From Deltaproteobacteria bacterium (GTDB taxonomy: Bacteria > Myxococcota_A > Polyangia > Polyangiales > Polyangiaceae): DNA of 64,000 nt. The position numbers and the translations under genes are program-made. Location of the stretch: contig VGRJ01000004.1 of NCBI GenBank assembly GCA_016875405.1, positions 42,444 through 106,443 of the forward strand. Reading direction: 5' to 3'. Under the pieces are notes generated by a model. It searched no databases and was not told where the DNA came from. It was given only the letters and a program-made list of their open reading frames with translations. This document shows, one piece after another, positions 1 through 8,856 of the stretch. How positions within the stretch are numbered: the first letter of the stretch is position 1; each line of letters opens with the position of its first letter.

Positions 1-831
1 ACCTTCGCGCGCACCCCGGCGCCCATTCAAATAACCTACCTCGGCTATCCGGACACGACCGGGCTCGAGGCGCTCGACTTCCGCATCACCGACGAGCGCT
101 GCGACCCTGCCGGCAGCGAGCCCTTCCACACCGAAGCGCTGCTCCACATGCCGCGCGGCATGCACTGTTACCGCGGGCCGAGCGACGCGCCCGAGCCGAG
201 CCCATCTCCGCACATGCGCCTCGGGCACCTCACCTTCGGCTCGTTCAACAACACCTCGAAGCTGACCGAGCGCACGATCGCGCGCTGGGCCATCGTGCTG
301 CGCGCCATCCCGAGCGCGCGACTCCTGATGAAGTTCCCGACGCTCGGCGACGCCACGACCGCGCAGGGTTACTTCGCTTGGTTCGACCAGTACGGGGTCA
401 AGGCCGACCGCGTGACGCTGCGTGGACGCACGTTCGCGCATGGCGCTCACCTCGCGGATCACCGCGAAGTCGACGTGATCCTGGACCCGTTCCCGTACCA
501 CGGCACCACGACGACCTGCGAGGCGCTGTGGATGGGCGTCCCCGTGCTGTCGCTCGTCGGGGACCGGCACGTGTCGAGGGTCGGGCTGAGCCTCCTCGAG
601 CAGGTCGGGCTCAAGCGGTTCGCCGCGCAGAACGAGGCGAGCTGGATCGAGGCCGCGGTGTGGCTCGACTCGGACGAAGGCCGCGACGAGCTCACCGCGC
701 TACGAGGAGGGCTGCGTGAGCGCATGCGCCGGAGCCCGCTCTGCGACGGTCCGGGGAAGACGCGCGAACTCGAGGCGCTCTACCTCGAGGCGCTGCGACG
801 AGTCCGCCACGCCTCGTCCGTCAGCGGCTGA
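1..831 (+). CDS. SPINDLY-type O-linked GlcNAc transferase, C-terminal part (5' end outside window)
   Basis: The frame is open from base 1, so this is the 3' part of a larger gene; the first ATG inside the window is internal. The visible 276 residues match the catalytic half of GT41 (OGT/SPINDLY) enzymes. Seen are an ITYLGYPDTTG stretch near the left edge, TFGSFNN, LDPFPYHGTTTTCEALWMGVPVLSL and HVSRVGLSLL, which form the UDP-GlcNAc-binding C-catalytic lobe of the family. The missing N-terminus would be expected to carry TPR repeats. The family glycosylates Ser/Thr of proteins in the cytoplasm; the bacterial substrates cannot be inferred here. The stop TGA is followed after 43 bases by a Cys-rich lipoprotein gene on the same strand. 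The family call is secure, the biological role is not. Confidence 0.9.
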   Translation, partial: TFARTPAPIQITYLGYPDTTGLEALDFRITDERCDPAGSEPFHTEALLHMPRGMHCYRGPSDAPEPSPSPHMRLGHLTFGSFNNTSKLTERTIARWAIVLRAIPSARLLMKFPTLGDATTAQGYFAWFDQYGVKADRVTLRGRTFAHGAHLADHREVDVILDPFPYHGTTTTCEALWMGVPVLSLVGDRHVSRVGLSLLEQVGLKRFAAQNEASWIEAAVWLDSDEGRDELTALRGGLRERMRRSPLCDGPGKTRELEALYLEALRRVRHASSVSG

Positions 832-874
832 ACGCCTGGCCAGAGCCGGCCCTTTGTTCGCCCGGGCGCGATCG

Positions 875-1681
875 ATGGCGTATAAATCGAGCGTGCGTTT
901 TGATCAGGTTTCGACGCCGGTGTCGCTCCGTCAACCCGCCGCCCGCGTCGCGCTCCTCGTCGCCCTGACTTCGTTGTGGACGGCATGGAGCTGCGCGCTC
1001 GACGACGCCGGCACCCGCCAACCGACGAGCGCCTCGAGCACAGGCGGCGCCGGCGGGGCAGCGACGGCGAGCTCTTCGACAGCCGGAACGGGCGGTACAG
1101 GTGGTGCGGGCGGCGCATGCGCCGACGCGAGCGCCTCGACCGGTGTCGGCGGAGGCTGCGGAGTCGACTGTTCGACGTGCGGCGACGGGAGTTGCTGCGA
1201 AGCGGCGTGCGGGGACGCAAACGACCCGTTCTGCTTCTGTCCCGCGGGCTGCGGGTGCGACTTCGCGTGTCCGGACGGGGCGCAGTGCGAGACCTCGTGC
1301 GGGAAAGGCTCGACGTGCAAGGCGGAGTGCTCCGACTGCTTCTGCTCGGAGGCGACCTGCGCCTTCTCCTGCAGCGACGCGACCTGCAAGGTGAGCTGCC
1401 AGGCCGGCGCGACCTGTCGAGGCGACTGCGCCGAGAGTCCGTCCGAGACCCCAACCTGCGCGTGCGGCGGAGGCAGCGAGTGTGCGCTCCGCTGCACGAA
1501 CCCGCCCTGCGCCATGGCGTGCCTCGACGGGGCGAAGTGCGTCCTCGCTTGCGATGGCAAGGCGGCGCCAGGCTCGAAGAACTGCACCATCAATTGCTTC
1601 AAGGGGAGCCCCACGGTGTGTGCAGACGGCGTGACCGTGACCTGCAACGCGGAGTGCCCTGCCCCGCCCCCCTGTCCGTGA
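875..1681 (+). CDS. Cys-rich secreted lipoprotein
   Basis: Hypothetical exported protein of 268 residues from ATG 875; an in-frame GTG at 893 is an equally possible start. A hydrophobic segment (LVALTSLWTAWSC) ends in a Cys that fits a relaxed lipobox. A Ser/Thr/Gly/Ala-rich linker (about residues 45-85) follows, then a dense Cys-rich region to the end. Cysteines recur in patterns such as GAxCxxxC, CxDGAxC and SCSDATC, which suggests tandem disulfide-bonded micro-repeats. I do not recognise a named domain. A surface structural or binding role is inference from the architecture, which is common in myxobacteria. The gene lies between the GT41 gene and ppk1 on the same strand, with only 7 bases before ppk1. 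Longer ATG starts upstream would overlap the GT41 gene and are not favoured. Confidence 0.75.
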   Translation: MAYKSSVRFDQVSTPVSLRQPAARVALLVALTSLWTAWSCALDDAGTRQPTSASSTGGAGGAATASSSTAGTGGTGGAGGACADASASTGVGGGCGVDCSTCGDGSCCEAACGDANDPFCFCPAGCGCDFACPDGAQCETSCGKGSTCKAECSDCFCSEATCAFSCSDATCKVSCQAGATCRGDCAESPSETPTCACGGGSECALRCTNPPCAMACLDGAKCVLACDGKAAPGSKNCTINCFKGSPTVCADGVTVTCNAECPAPPPCP

Positions 1682-1688
1682 CGCGACG

Positions 1689-3836
1689 ATGAGCACGAAG
1701 CGCGACTCGATCTCAAACGAGGCTCCTCCGCCTTCCCAGTCGCAGGAGGCTCGGTCGCGCTACGTCAACCGGGAGCTGTCGTGGCTCAAGTTCAACGAGC
1801 GCGTCCTCGAGGAGGCGCTCGACGCGACCATCCCGCTGCTCGAGCGCGTGAGGTTCCTGTCGATCTTCGGCTCGAACCTCGACGAGTTCTTCATGATCCG
1901 GGTCTCGGGGTTGCGCCGCCAGCTCACCGCGGGCGCGCTCGAGGCGCCGCTCGACGGGATGACGCCGGGCGAGCAGCTCGCCGCGATTCGGAGCGATCTC
2001 TTGCCCGCGCTCCAGCGGGCCTACGCGTGCTGGAAAGACGACCTGCTCCTCAAGCTGCGTGAGGTGGGCATCAACGTGCTCGCCTACGGCGAGCTGAAGG
2101 ACAAGCAGCGGAAGCTCCTGCGGAGTTACTTCTCGCGCGAGGTGTTCCCGGTCCTCACCCCGATCGTGTTCGATCCGGGGCACCCGTTCCCTCACATCTC
2201 GAACCTCAGCATCAACCTCGCGGTGGTCGTGAAGGATCCGGTGCAGGGCGAGCGCTTCGCCCGCATCAAGGTGCCGCCGAATTTCTCGCGGCTCCTACGC
2301 GTCCCCGACGAGGAGCGCGCCGAGAGCTACGAGCGCCTCGGGCTCGAGGAAATCACGGCCGCGAACTTCGTGTGGCTCGAGGAGGTGGTCGCGGCCAACC
2401 TCGACATGCTCTTCCCCGGCGTCGAGGTGATCTCGGTCCACCCGTTCCGCATCACCCGCGACGCGGACATGGACATCGAGGAGGACGAGGCGTCCGACCT
2501 CCTCTCGGCGATGAGCGAGTATGTCGCGGAGCGCCGCTTCGGCAGCACCGTGCGCCTCGAGATCGACGAGGAGATGCCGCGACCGATCGAGGAAATCCTG
2601 GTCCAGAACCTGCGCCTCAAGCCCTACCAGGTGTACCGAACGGCGCGACCGATCGGGATCACCGACGTCGCCGGCCTCACGCGCGTCGAGCGCGGAGAGC
2701 TGAAATTCCCAGCATTTTTGCCGGTGATCCCGCCCGCGCTCACCACCGAGGAGAGCATCTTCTCGGTGATCCGCCGGAAGAACATCCTCCTCTATCACCC
2801 GTACGACAGCTTCGCGCCGGTCGTGAATTTCGTACGCGAGGCGGCGCGCGACCCGAGCGTGCTCGCGATCAAGCAGACGCTCTACCGTGTCGGCCCGACT
2901 AGCCCGATCGTCGAGGCGCTGATGCGCGCCCGCGACGCCGACAAACAGGTCGCGGTTCTCGTCGAGCTGAAGGCACGCTTCGACGAGGTGAACAACATCA
3001 CCTGGGCGAAGCAGCTCGAGCGCGCGGGAGTCCACGTCGTCTACGGCGTCGTGGGCCTGAAGACCCACGCGAAGGTCTGCCTCGTGGTGCGCCGCGAGCC
3101 CGATGGGATCCGGCGCTATGTGCACCTCGCGACGGGCAACTACAACCCGATCACCGCGCGCGTCTACACCGACCTCGGCCTCTTCACCTGCGATCCCGAC
3201 ATCGCCGAAGACGTGTCGGATCTCTTCAACGCTCTCACCGGGATTTCGCGCAAGCGGGACTACCGAAAGCTGCTCGTCGCACCGGTCGCGATGCGCGAGG
3301 AGCTCTTGCGACGCATCGAGCGCGAGGTCGCCGCGCACGGCCGCGAGGGCACCGGACGCATCGTCTTCAAGCTGAACGCGCTCACCGATCGCGCGCTCAT
3401 CGACGCGCTCTACGCGGCCTCGCAAGCGGGCGTCAGCGTCGACCTCCAAATTCGGGGCGTCTGCTGCCTGCGTCCGGGCGTCGCAGGCCTCTCCGAGAAC
3501 GTCCGCGTTACCTCGATCGTTGGGCGCTTCCTCGAACACGCGCGCGTTTACTACTTCAGAAATGGAGGCGCCGAGGAGCTCTTGCTCGGAAGCGCTGACA
3601 TGATGAGCCGAAACCTCGATCGGCGCGTCGAGACGCTGTTCCCGATCGAAGACCCGCGCCTCCGGACCGCGCTCCGGGACGACGTTCTCTTCGCGCACCT
3701 CGCCGACACGACGAAGGCGCGGCGCCTCGACGCGGACGGCTCGTGGCGACGGGTCGCGCCAGAAGGGGACTCGGCGCCGACCCACAGTCAAGCGCAGCTC
3801 CTCGAGCGCGGCGGGCGCTGGCGAGGCGAAGAGTGA
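1689..3836 (+). CDS. ppk1: Polyphosphate kinase 1
   Basis: Reversibly transfers the gamma-phosphate of ATP to inorganic polyphosphate. The 715 residues match the usual PPK1 length. The N-terminal domain is recognisable (YVNRELSWLKFNERVLEEA, then SNLDEFFMIRV). The two conserved histidines are present: His460 in the THAKV context, corresponding to the phosphorylated histidine of the family, and His617 in LEHARVYYF. Their spacing of 157 residues equals that of the E. coli His435/His592 pair. ATG 1689 lies 7 bases after the previous stop. The gene overlaps hemY by four bases (GTGA), so the two are probably translationally coupled. PPK1 is membrane-associated in other bacteria and linked to stress survival; no regulatory site is obvious here. 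Confidence 0.97.
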   Translation: MSTKRDSISNEAPPPSQSQEARSRYVNRELSWLKFNERVLEEALDATIPLLERVRFLSIFGSNLDEFFMIRVSGLRRQLTAGALEAPLDGMTPGEQLAAIRSDLLPALQRAYACWKDDLLLKLREVGINVLAYGELKDKQRKLLRSYFSREVFPVLTPIVFDPGHPFPHISNLSINLAVVVKDPVQGERFARIKVPPNFSRLLRVPDEERAESYERLGLEEITAANFVWLEEVVAANLDMLFPGVEVISVHPFRITRDADMDIEEDEASDLLSAMSEYVAERRFGSTVRLEIDEEMPRPIEEILVQNLRLKPYQVYRTARPIGITDVAGLTRVERGELKFPAFLPVIPPALTTEESIFSVIRRKNILLYHPYDSFAPVVNFVREAARDPSVLAIKQTLYRVGPTSPIVEALMRARDADKQVAVLVELKARFDEVNNITWAKQLERAGVHVVYGVVGLKTHAKVCLVVRREPDGIRRYVHLATGNYNPITARVYTDLGLFTCDPDIAEDVSDLFNALTGISRKRDYRKLLVAPVAMREELLRRIEREVAAHGREGTGRIVFKLNALTDRALIDALYAASQAGVSVDLQIRGVCCLRPGVAGLSENVRVTSIVGRFLEHARVYYFRNGGAEELLLGSADMMSRNLDRRVETLFPIEDPRLRTALRDDVLFAHLADTTKARRLDADGSWRRVAPEGDSAPTHSQAQLLERGGRWRGEE

Positions 3837-5305
3837 GCGAGCAAAGCGTCACGGGCGCGACCTCGCGACCGCGACGGCTCGTCGTGCTCGGCGGCGGCGT
3901 CACCGGACTCGCGGCCGCACACCGGGCGCTCGAGCTCGCGCGCGAGCAGCGCGTGGCCCTCGAGGTCGAGCTGCTCGAGGCGAGCCCGCGACTCGGCGGC
4001 GCGATCTGGACCGATCGCGTCGACGCCTACCCGGTCGTCGAGGGCGGGCCCGACATGTTCATCACCGACAAGCCTTGGGCGCTCGCGCTCGCCGAGCGGC
4101 TCGGCCTCGGGGACAAGCTCCTCTCGACGAACACGATGAATCGCCGTTCGCTCGTCCTTCGCGACGGGCTGCCGGTCGAGGTCCCTGAGGGCTTCACCTT
4201 GATGGCGCCGACCAAGGTCGTGCCGATGGTGAAGACGCCACTCCTCAGCTGGGCAGGCAAGGCTCGTATGGCGGCCGACCTCGTGCTGCCGCGGCGCGCC
4301 GACGACCCAAAGGAGGACGAGAGCATCGCGTCGTTCGTTCGACGCCGTTTCGGGCAGGAGGTCCTCGATCGGCTCGTGCAGCCGCTCGTCGGCGGGATCT
4401 ACACCGGCGACCCCGAGCGACTGAGCCTCCGAGCGACCCTCCCGAGGTTCCTCGAGATGGAGCGCGAGCATCGCAGCGTCGCGCTCGCGGGCCTGAAGAA
4501 GGGCCGCGCCGAGTCGAGCGGGATCAGCGGCGCGCGGTACGGCCTCTTCGTCTCACCAAAAGGTGGGATGGGCACCTTCATCACGCGCCTCGTCGAGCGG
4601 GTGAAGGCCGGCGCGAAGGTTCGCCTCTCGACTTCGGCAGAGCGGCTCGAGGTCCTTGCCGAAGGACACCGGATCCACCTCGCGAGCGGCGAGGCGATCG
4701 ACGCCGACGCCGTGATCGTCGCGCTGCCCGCCTTCGCGGCCGCGGGGCTCTTGGAGGGCGCGAGCCGCCGCCTCGCGGACGAGCTCGTCGGAATTTCCTA
4801 CGCCTCGACCGCGGTGGTGGTGAGCGGCCACGCGCTCGCGGACGTGAAGCACGCCCTCGACGCGTTCGGGCTCGTGATCCCGCACGTCGAGCGGCGCAAG
4901 ATCCTCGCGGTCTCGTTTGCGAGCCGCAAGCTCGCCGACCGAGCGCCGCACGGCTCGGTTCAGCTCCGAACCTTCGTCGGCGGCGCCATGCAGCCCGAGC
5001 TCTACGAGCTGTCCGACGCGCGCATCGAGGGCATCGTACTCGACGAGCTTCACGCGATCCTCGGCGTCGACGGGACGCCCGACTTCGTTCGAGTGATGCG
5101 GCACCACCGCGCGATGCCTCAGTACCTCGTCGGACACCTCGAGCGCGTCGCGCGCATCGAGGAGGCGACCCGTGCGCTCCCGGGCCTCGCGCTCGCGGGG
5201 AGCGCGTATCGCGGTGTCGGCGTCCCGGACTGCGTCCGCAGCGCAGAGCTCGCCGCCGAGGCCGTCGCCCTCGGAGCTTCGGCATCGTCGCGACGCACGG
5301 GTTAG
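3833..5305 (+). CDS. hemY: Oxygen-dependent protoporphyrinogen IX oxidase
   Basis: Oxidises protoporphyrinogen IX to protoporphyrin IX with FAD and O2, the penultimate step of haem synthesis. The 490-residue protein begins with an FAD dinucleotide-binding motif (LGGGVTGLAAA, residues 19-29), followed by a Glu-containing second strand (LLEAS) and RLGGAIWT. It continues with the family region VVEGGPDMFITDKPWA, QPLVGGIYTGDPERLSLRATLPRF and a C-terminal FAD contact (GSAYRGVGVPDCVRSAE). The start is GTG 3833, overlapping the ppk1 stop; the longer ORF upstream is shadow sequence inside ppk1. Myxococcus xanthus PPOX is a well-studied member of this FAD family (also called HemG or PgoX). Other haem genes are not in the window. 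Confidence 0.95.
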   Translation: MSEQSVTGATSRPRRLVVLGGGVTGLAAAHRALELAREQRVALEVELLEASPRLGGAIWTDRVDAYPVVEGGPDMFITDKPWALALAERLGLGDKLLSTNTMNRRSLVLRDGLPVEVPEGFTLMAPTKVVPMVKTPLLSWAGKARMAADLVLPRRADDPKEDESIASFVRRRFGQEVLDRLVQPLVGGIYTGDPERLSLRATLPRFLEMEREHRSVALAGLKKGRAESSGISGARYGLFVSPKGGMGTFITRLVERVKAGAKVRLSTSAERLEVLAEGHRIHLASGEAIDADAVIVALPAFAAAGLLEGASRRLADELVGISYASTAVVVSGHALADVKHALDAFGLVIPHVERRKILAVSFASRKLADRAPHGSVQLRTFVGGAMQPELYELSDARIEGIVLDELHAILGVDGTPDFVRVMRHHRAMPQYLVGHLERVARIEEATRALPGLALAGSAYRGVGVPDCVRSAELAAEAVALGASASSRRTG

Positions 5306-5314
5306 GCTAGTCGT

Positions 5315-6577
5315 GTGAGCGCCGAGACCGAGCCCGAACCCACACCCGGTGTCGCGCTCGTCCTCGCGGGAGGCGCGGCGCGCGGGGCGTACCAGGTCGG
5401 AGTCCTCGAGCACATCGTCGAGCGCGTGTCCGATGAGCTCGGCTACGAGGTTCCGCTCGACATCCTCTGCGGAACCTCGGTCGGCGCGATGAACGCCTGC
5501 ATGCTCGCGGCGCACGCGGACGAGCCGCGGGGCCGCGTCGCCCACATGATCGGGGTCTGGACGGGCCTCTCGATCGACGAGCTCCTACGCCCCGCGGCGC
5601 GCAGCGTCGTCGATCTCGCGCGCGGGTTAATTGGCGGAAGCAGCTCGCTCCTCGATGCGGGAGCACTTCTCGACCCAACCCCACTTGCCGAGTTGCTCGG
5701 TCGGTCAACCCCCTTCGAGCGAATCGATACGCACCTGCGAGCCGGACGCCTCCGCGCGGTGTCGGTCACGGCGACGCAGCTCGAAAACGGACGCGGTGTG
5801 GTCTTCGTACAGCGACGACGCGCTCAGCCGGCGCCCTGGTCCGAGGCTCACCCGATGGCGCCGCGGCCCGCCCGCCTACGCGCCGTCCATGCGCTCGCGT
5901 CGGCGGCGTTGCCCCTCATCTTTCCGCCCGTCCGCATCGACGGTCGCTACCACTTGGACGGTGGACTGCGGCAAAACGTGCCACTGTCGCCCGCACGTAG
6001 GCTCGGCGCGCGCGCCTTGATCGTCATCAATCCGAAGCACGCGACGAATCCGGTGACCCTGGGATCCTCGGGCGACCTACGACACTACGAGGAGACGCCG
6101 CCGAACGCGCTGTCGCTCCTCGGCAAGACCTTGAATGCGCTGCTTGTCGATCGCATCGACAACGAGCTCGACCGCTTCGAGAAGATCAACGCCGTGCTCG
6201 ACGCGGGCACGAAGCTCTACGGCACTGGCTTTACCGAGGCGCTGAATGCCGAGCTCGGGCGCGAGCGCGGCGCCACGTTGCAGCGGCTCGGCGTCGTGCA
6301 CATCCGCTCGTCGGTCGACATCCCCAAGCTCGCCGCCGAGTACGTACGCCATCCGCGGTTCCACTTCCCGGGCGTCCTCGGTCGAATGATGAAGCGCGTC
6401 GCGAGTGGAGGCGAGCTTGGGGATGCGGACTTGCTGTCCTACGTGCTGTTCGACGGGGAGTTCGCGGGGAGGCTCGTCGAGATCGGCCGCATGGACGGCC
6501 GAACCCATCACGAGGCGCTCTGCAAGCTCGTCGACGATGCGGTGAAGGCCCACCGCGAGGCGGCGCGCCTCACCTGA
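5315..6577 (+). CDS. Patatin-like phospholipase
   Basis: A 420-residue patatin-family hydrolase, predicted to cleave acyl esters of phospholipids with a Ser-Asp dyad. The oxyanion-hole glycine motif GGAARGAYQ is at residues 19-27, the nucleophile elbow GTSVG at 53-57 (Ser55), and the catalytic Asp215 lies in DGGLRQNVP. The C-terminal half (about 260-420) is helical and variable. No signal peptide is evident, so a cytoplasmic or membrane-peripheral location is likely. GTG 5315 follows the hemY stop by 9 bases. The 3' end overlaps the convergent argC gene by 8 bases. The actual lipid substrate cannot be told; some family members are host-directed toxins, but there is no secretion context here. 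Confidence 0.9.
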   Translation: MSAETEPEPTPGVALVLAGGAARGAYQVGVLEHIVERVSDELGYEVPLDILCGTSVGAMNACMLAAHADEPRGRVAHMIGVWTGLSIDELLRPAARSVVDLARGLIGGSSSLLDAGALLDPTPLAELLGRSTPFERIDTHLRAGRLRAVSVTATQLENGRGVVFVQRRRAQPAPWSEAHPMAPRPARLRAVHALASAALPLIFPPVRIDGRYHLDGGLRQNVPLSPARRLGARALIVINPKHATNPVTLGSSGDLRHYEETPPNALSLLGKTLNALLVDRIDNELDRFEKINAVLDAGTKLYGTGFTEALNAELGRERGATLQRLGVVHIRSSVDIPKLAAEYVRHPRFHFPGVLGRMMKRVASGGELGDADLLSYVLFDGEFAGRLVEIGRMDGRTHHEALCKLVDDAVKAHREAARLT

Positions 6578-7541
6578 GCCCGGCGAGCTCGTCGAGGCCG
6601 AGCGCGAGGTTCAGGTTTTGGAGGGCCTGCGTCGCAGCCCCCTTCAACAGGTTGTCGAGCGTCGCGACCAGCACCGCACGGGTCCCCGCCGTCGCGAAGC
6701 CGCCGACGGTCACCCCGTGGCGATTCGCGGCGTCGCGGACGAGCGGCGCCTCCGTCTCGACCGCGACGAGCGGCTCGCCCTCGTAACGCGTACGGAAGCC
6801 CGCCTCGAGCTCGGCAGCCGAGCGGGCGACGTCGAGCTCGCAATCGATGGTGAGGGTGAGCCCGCGGAAGAAAGGGGCAACGTGAGGCATGAAGCGCACC
6901 GCCTTGCCGAGCTGCCGCCCGATCTCGCGCTCGTGGACGTGGCCCGTGAGCGAATACGGCATCAGGTTGTCTCGCAGCGCCTCGACGTCGTTCTTCGGTG
7001 AGGGCGTCGTGCCGGCTCCGCTGTAGCCCGAGACCCCAAAGATGGCGGGCGGCGCGACGAGCGCAGACACGAGCGGCTCGAGCGCGACCTGCGCTGCGGT
7101 CGCGTAGCAGCCCGGGTTGGCGATGCGCGTCGCGCCACGGAGGGACGCTCGGCGGTGCTCCGGCAGGCCGTACGCCCAGTCGTCGCGGAAGCGGTGGTCG
7201 GCGCTGAGATCGACGAGCCGAACCCCGGGGTGCGCGGCGTCGAACGCCTTGACGTAGGGCTCTGCGAGGCCATTCGGCAACGCGAGGAACACCGCGTCGA
7301 CGTCGCGGCCCGCAGCCTCCTCGGGGCCGAGATCTTCGAAGGCGAGGGACGAGCCCGCGGCCTCGGGGACGACGGCGGCGAGCGGCTGGCCGGCGAGCTG
7401 CCGCGAGCCGAGGAAGCCGATCTCGAGGTGCGGGTGGCGGAGCACGAGCCTCAAGAGCTCGACGCCGACGTATCCGCGCGCGCCAAGGAGGCCAACGCGC
7501 CGCTTGCGCGTCGTCAAGTCCGTCCCCGTCAACTCAGTCAC
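6570..7541 (-). CDS. argC: N-acetyl-gamma-glutamyl-phosphate reductase
   Basis: NADPH-dependent reduction of N-acetylglutamyl phosphate to the semialdehyde, third step of arginine synthesis. The 323 residues show a Rossmann motif GARGYVG (20-26), VFLALPNGLA, LVDLSADHRFRD, and the catalytic cysteine Cys145 in ANPGCYATA. GYSGAG and GHVHEREI (with the conserved His) follow. The start overlaps the end of the upstream argB-type gene by 8 bases, and the three arg genes run in the same direction with overlapping ends, so one transcript is likely. Length and motifs fit the short (type 1) ArgC family. No truncation or missing residue seen. Confidence 0.96.
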   Translation of the reverse strand: MTELTGTDLTTRKRRVGLLGARGYVGVELLRLVLRHPHLEIGFLGSRQLAGQPLAAVVPEAAGSSLAFEDLGPEEAAGRDVDAVFLALPNGLAEPYVKAFDAAHPGVRLVDLSADHRFRDDWAYGLPEHRRASLRGATRIANPGCYATAAQVALEPLVSALVAPPAIFGVSGYSGAGTTPSPKNDVEALRDNLMPYSLTGHVHEREIGRQLGKAVRFMPHVAPFFRGLTLTIDCELDVARSAAELEAGFRTRYEGEPLVAVETEAPLVRDAANRHGVTVGGFATAGTRAVLVATLDNLLKGAATQALQNLNLALGLDELAGLR

Positions 7542-8856
7542 CGTCGACCCCGTGATCCTTGAGTGAGGCGGGCATCTCGAGGGCGGTCCGCACGCAGCGC
7601 TCGATCTCCTCGAAGCCCTCCATGCCGTACCAGAACACGGTCCACTTCGGGGTCCGGTACGAGCCGTCCGCCTGCTGGAAGTACCAGCCGTTCACGGGGT
7701 TCACCGTCTGAGAGCGCCAGAACACCTTTGGGTTGTCGCGCCGCATCCTGTCCCACACCGAGCCGCCGAGGCCCTCGCCCTGCGCCTTGCGCGTCACCGC
7801 GAACTTGTCGAGGTAGACGAGCCCCGCCTCGCTCGTGAGGATCGCGGTCGCGCGGTAGTCCTCCGTCACGTAGACGCGGTGGCAGCGCTTCTTCTCGAAG
7901 TAGCCCGGGGTGAGCCGGCGCCCGAAGCACGACTCGACCAGGTTCTGCAGCTTCTCTCGCTCGATGTCCTCGAAGCGGTCGAAGGTCTCGACGCGCTCAC
8001 CGCGCGACACGAGCGTCCCCGCGCCTCGATGCGTGAAGAGCTCTCGCGCGAGTTTGTCGGGCGCCGAGATCGACACCGTCGCGTGAGGCAGCCGCGAGAG
8101 GAGCTGGTGAATGTGAGCCAGCTTGCGACGCATCCCTCCGCTCACCCACGGCTGCGCCATCAGGCGCTCGTAGTCCTCGGTGAGGTTGATTGCGCTGATG
8201 ACGCGCTGCTCTTCGTCCATCAGCCCGCCCGTCGAGGTGAGGAAGATGATCTTGTGTGGCTGAAAGCGCTGCGCGAGCGCGCTCGCGGCCTCGTCCGAGC
8301 TGATGCTGAGCAACTGGCCGCCCCGGGTAGCGCCGAGGCAGGTGACGACGGGGAGCTTCCCCGCGCGGACCGCGGCCATGATCGAGGTGTCATCGACCGC
8401 AGAGACGCGGCCCCGGAGGCCGTAACGCCCGACATCGATCGGCTCGACCTCGAACACCTCCCCGACGATCGGACGCGCGTCGCAGCCGTTCGCCGCGAGC
8501 GCGTCGACGAGCGCCAGGTTCTCGCGCTGCAGGACCCGGCGCACCACCTCGAAGGCCTCGGGAGAGACGCAGCGGATCTCGTCGAGCCGCGGCGTCGCGA
8601 TCCCCGACTCGGCGAGCGCGCGGTCGACGTGCGCCGCTGCGCCGTGCACGACGATCGGCGTCAAGCCCACCTGCTGCAAGAACGCGATCGACGAACCGAC
8701 GGTGTCGAGCGCCTCGTCGAGCGCGCTGCCGCCGACCTTGATCAGCGCAAAGCGCTGTGTGTCCGCGCTGCAGTACTGCTTCAGGTACTGCTCGACTTCT
8801 TTCTTGCTCCCGAGGTTCGAGAGCAGCTTCACGAGCGTGTCGCGCGTGATCGTCAC
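7534..8856 (-). CDS. argB: Bifunctional N-acetylglutamate kinase / N-acetylglutamate synthase
   Basis: A fusion of two arginine-pathway steps: synthesis of N-acetylglutamate from acetyl-CoA and its phosphorylation by ATP. The start is GTG 8856, overlapping the upstream carbamoyltransferase stop (GTGA); the very long ORF that extends further is antisense-side shadow. Residues about 1-290 form an amino-acid-kinase domain (FALIKVGGSALDE with Lys40, IVVHGAAAHVD, FLTSTGGLMDE, VSGGMRRKL). Residues about 295-440 form a GNAT acetyltransferase of the vertebrate-NAGS type (VYVTEDYRATAI, YLDKFAVTRKAQGEGLG, FWRSQTVNPVNGWYF). This NAGS-K architecture is known from Xanthomonadales and some other bacteria, and is sensitive to arginine in those studied. 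440 residues fits that family. Confidence 0.93.
   Translation of the reverse strand: MTITRDTLVKLLSNLGSKKEVEQYLKQYCSADTQRFALIKVGGSALDEALDTVGSSIAFLQQVGLTPIVVHGAAAHVDRALAESGIATPRLDEIRCVSPEAFEVVRRVLQRENLALVDALAANGCDARPIVGEVFEVEPIDVGRYGLRGRVSAVDDTSIMAAVRAGKLPVVTCLGATRGGQLLSISSDEAASALAQRFQPHKIIFLTSTGGLMDEEQRVISAINLTEDYERLMAQPWVSGGMRRKLAHIHQLLSRLPHATVSISAPDKLARELFTHRGAGTLVSRGERVETFDRFEDIEREKLQNLVESCFGRRLTPGYFEKKRCHRVYVTEDYRATAILTSEAGLVYLDKFAVTRKAQGEGLGGSVWDRMRRDNPKVFWRSQTVNPVNGWYFQQADGSYRTPKWTVFWYGMEGFEEIERCVRTALEMPASLKDHGVDGD

Noticed and set aside
2295..3791. 498-codon open frame opposite ppk1
   Set aside because: The Asp/Glu/Arg/Val-rich, motif-free translation is the usual antisense shadow of a GC-rich gene; ppk1 on the other strand is unambiguous.
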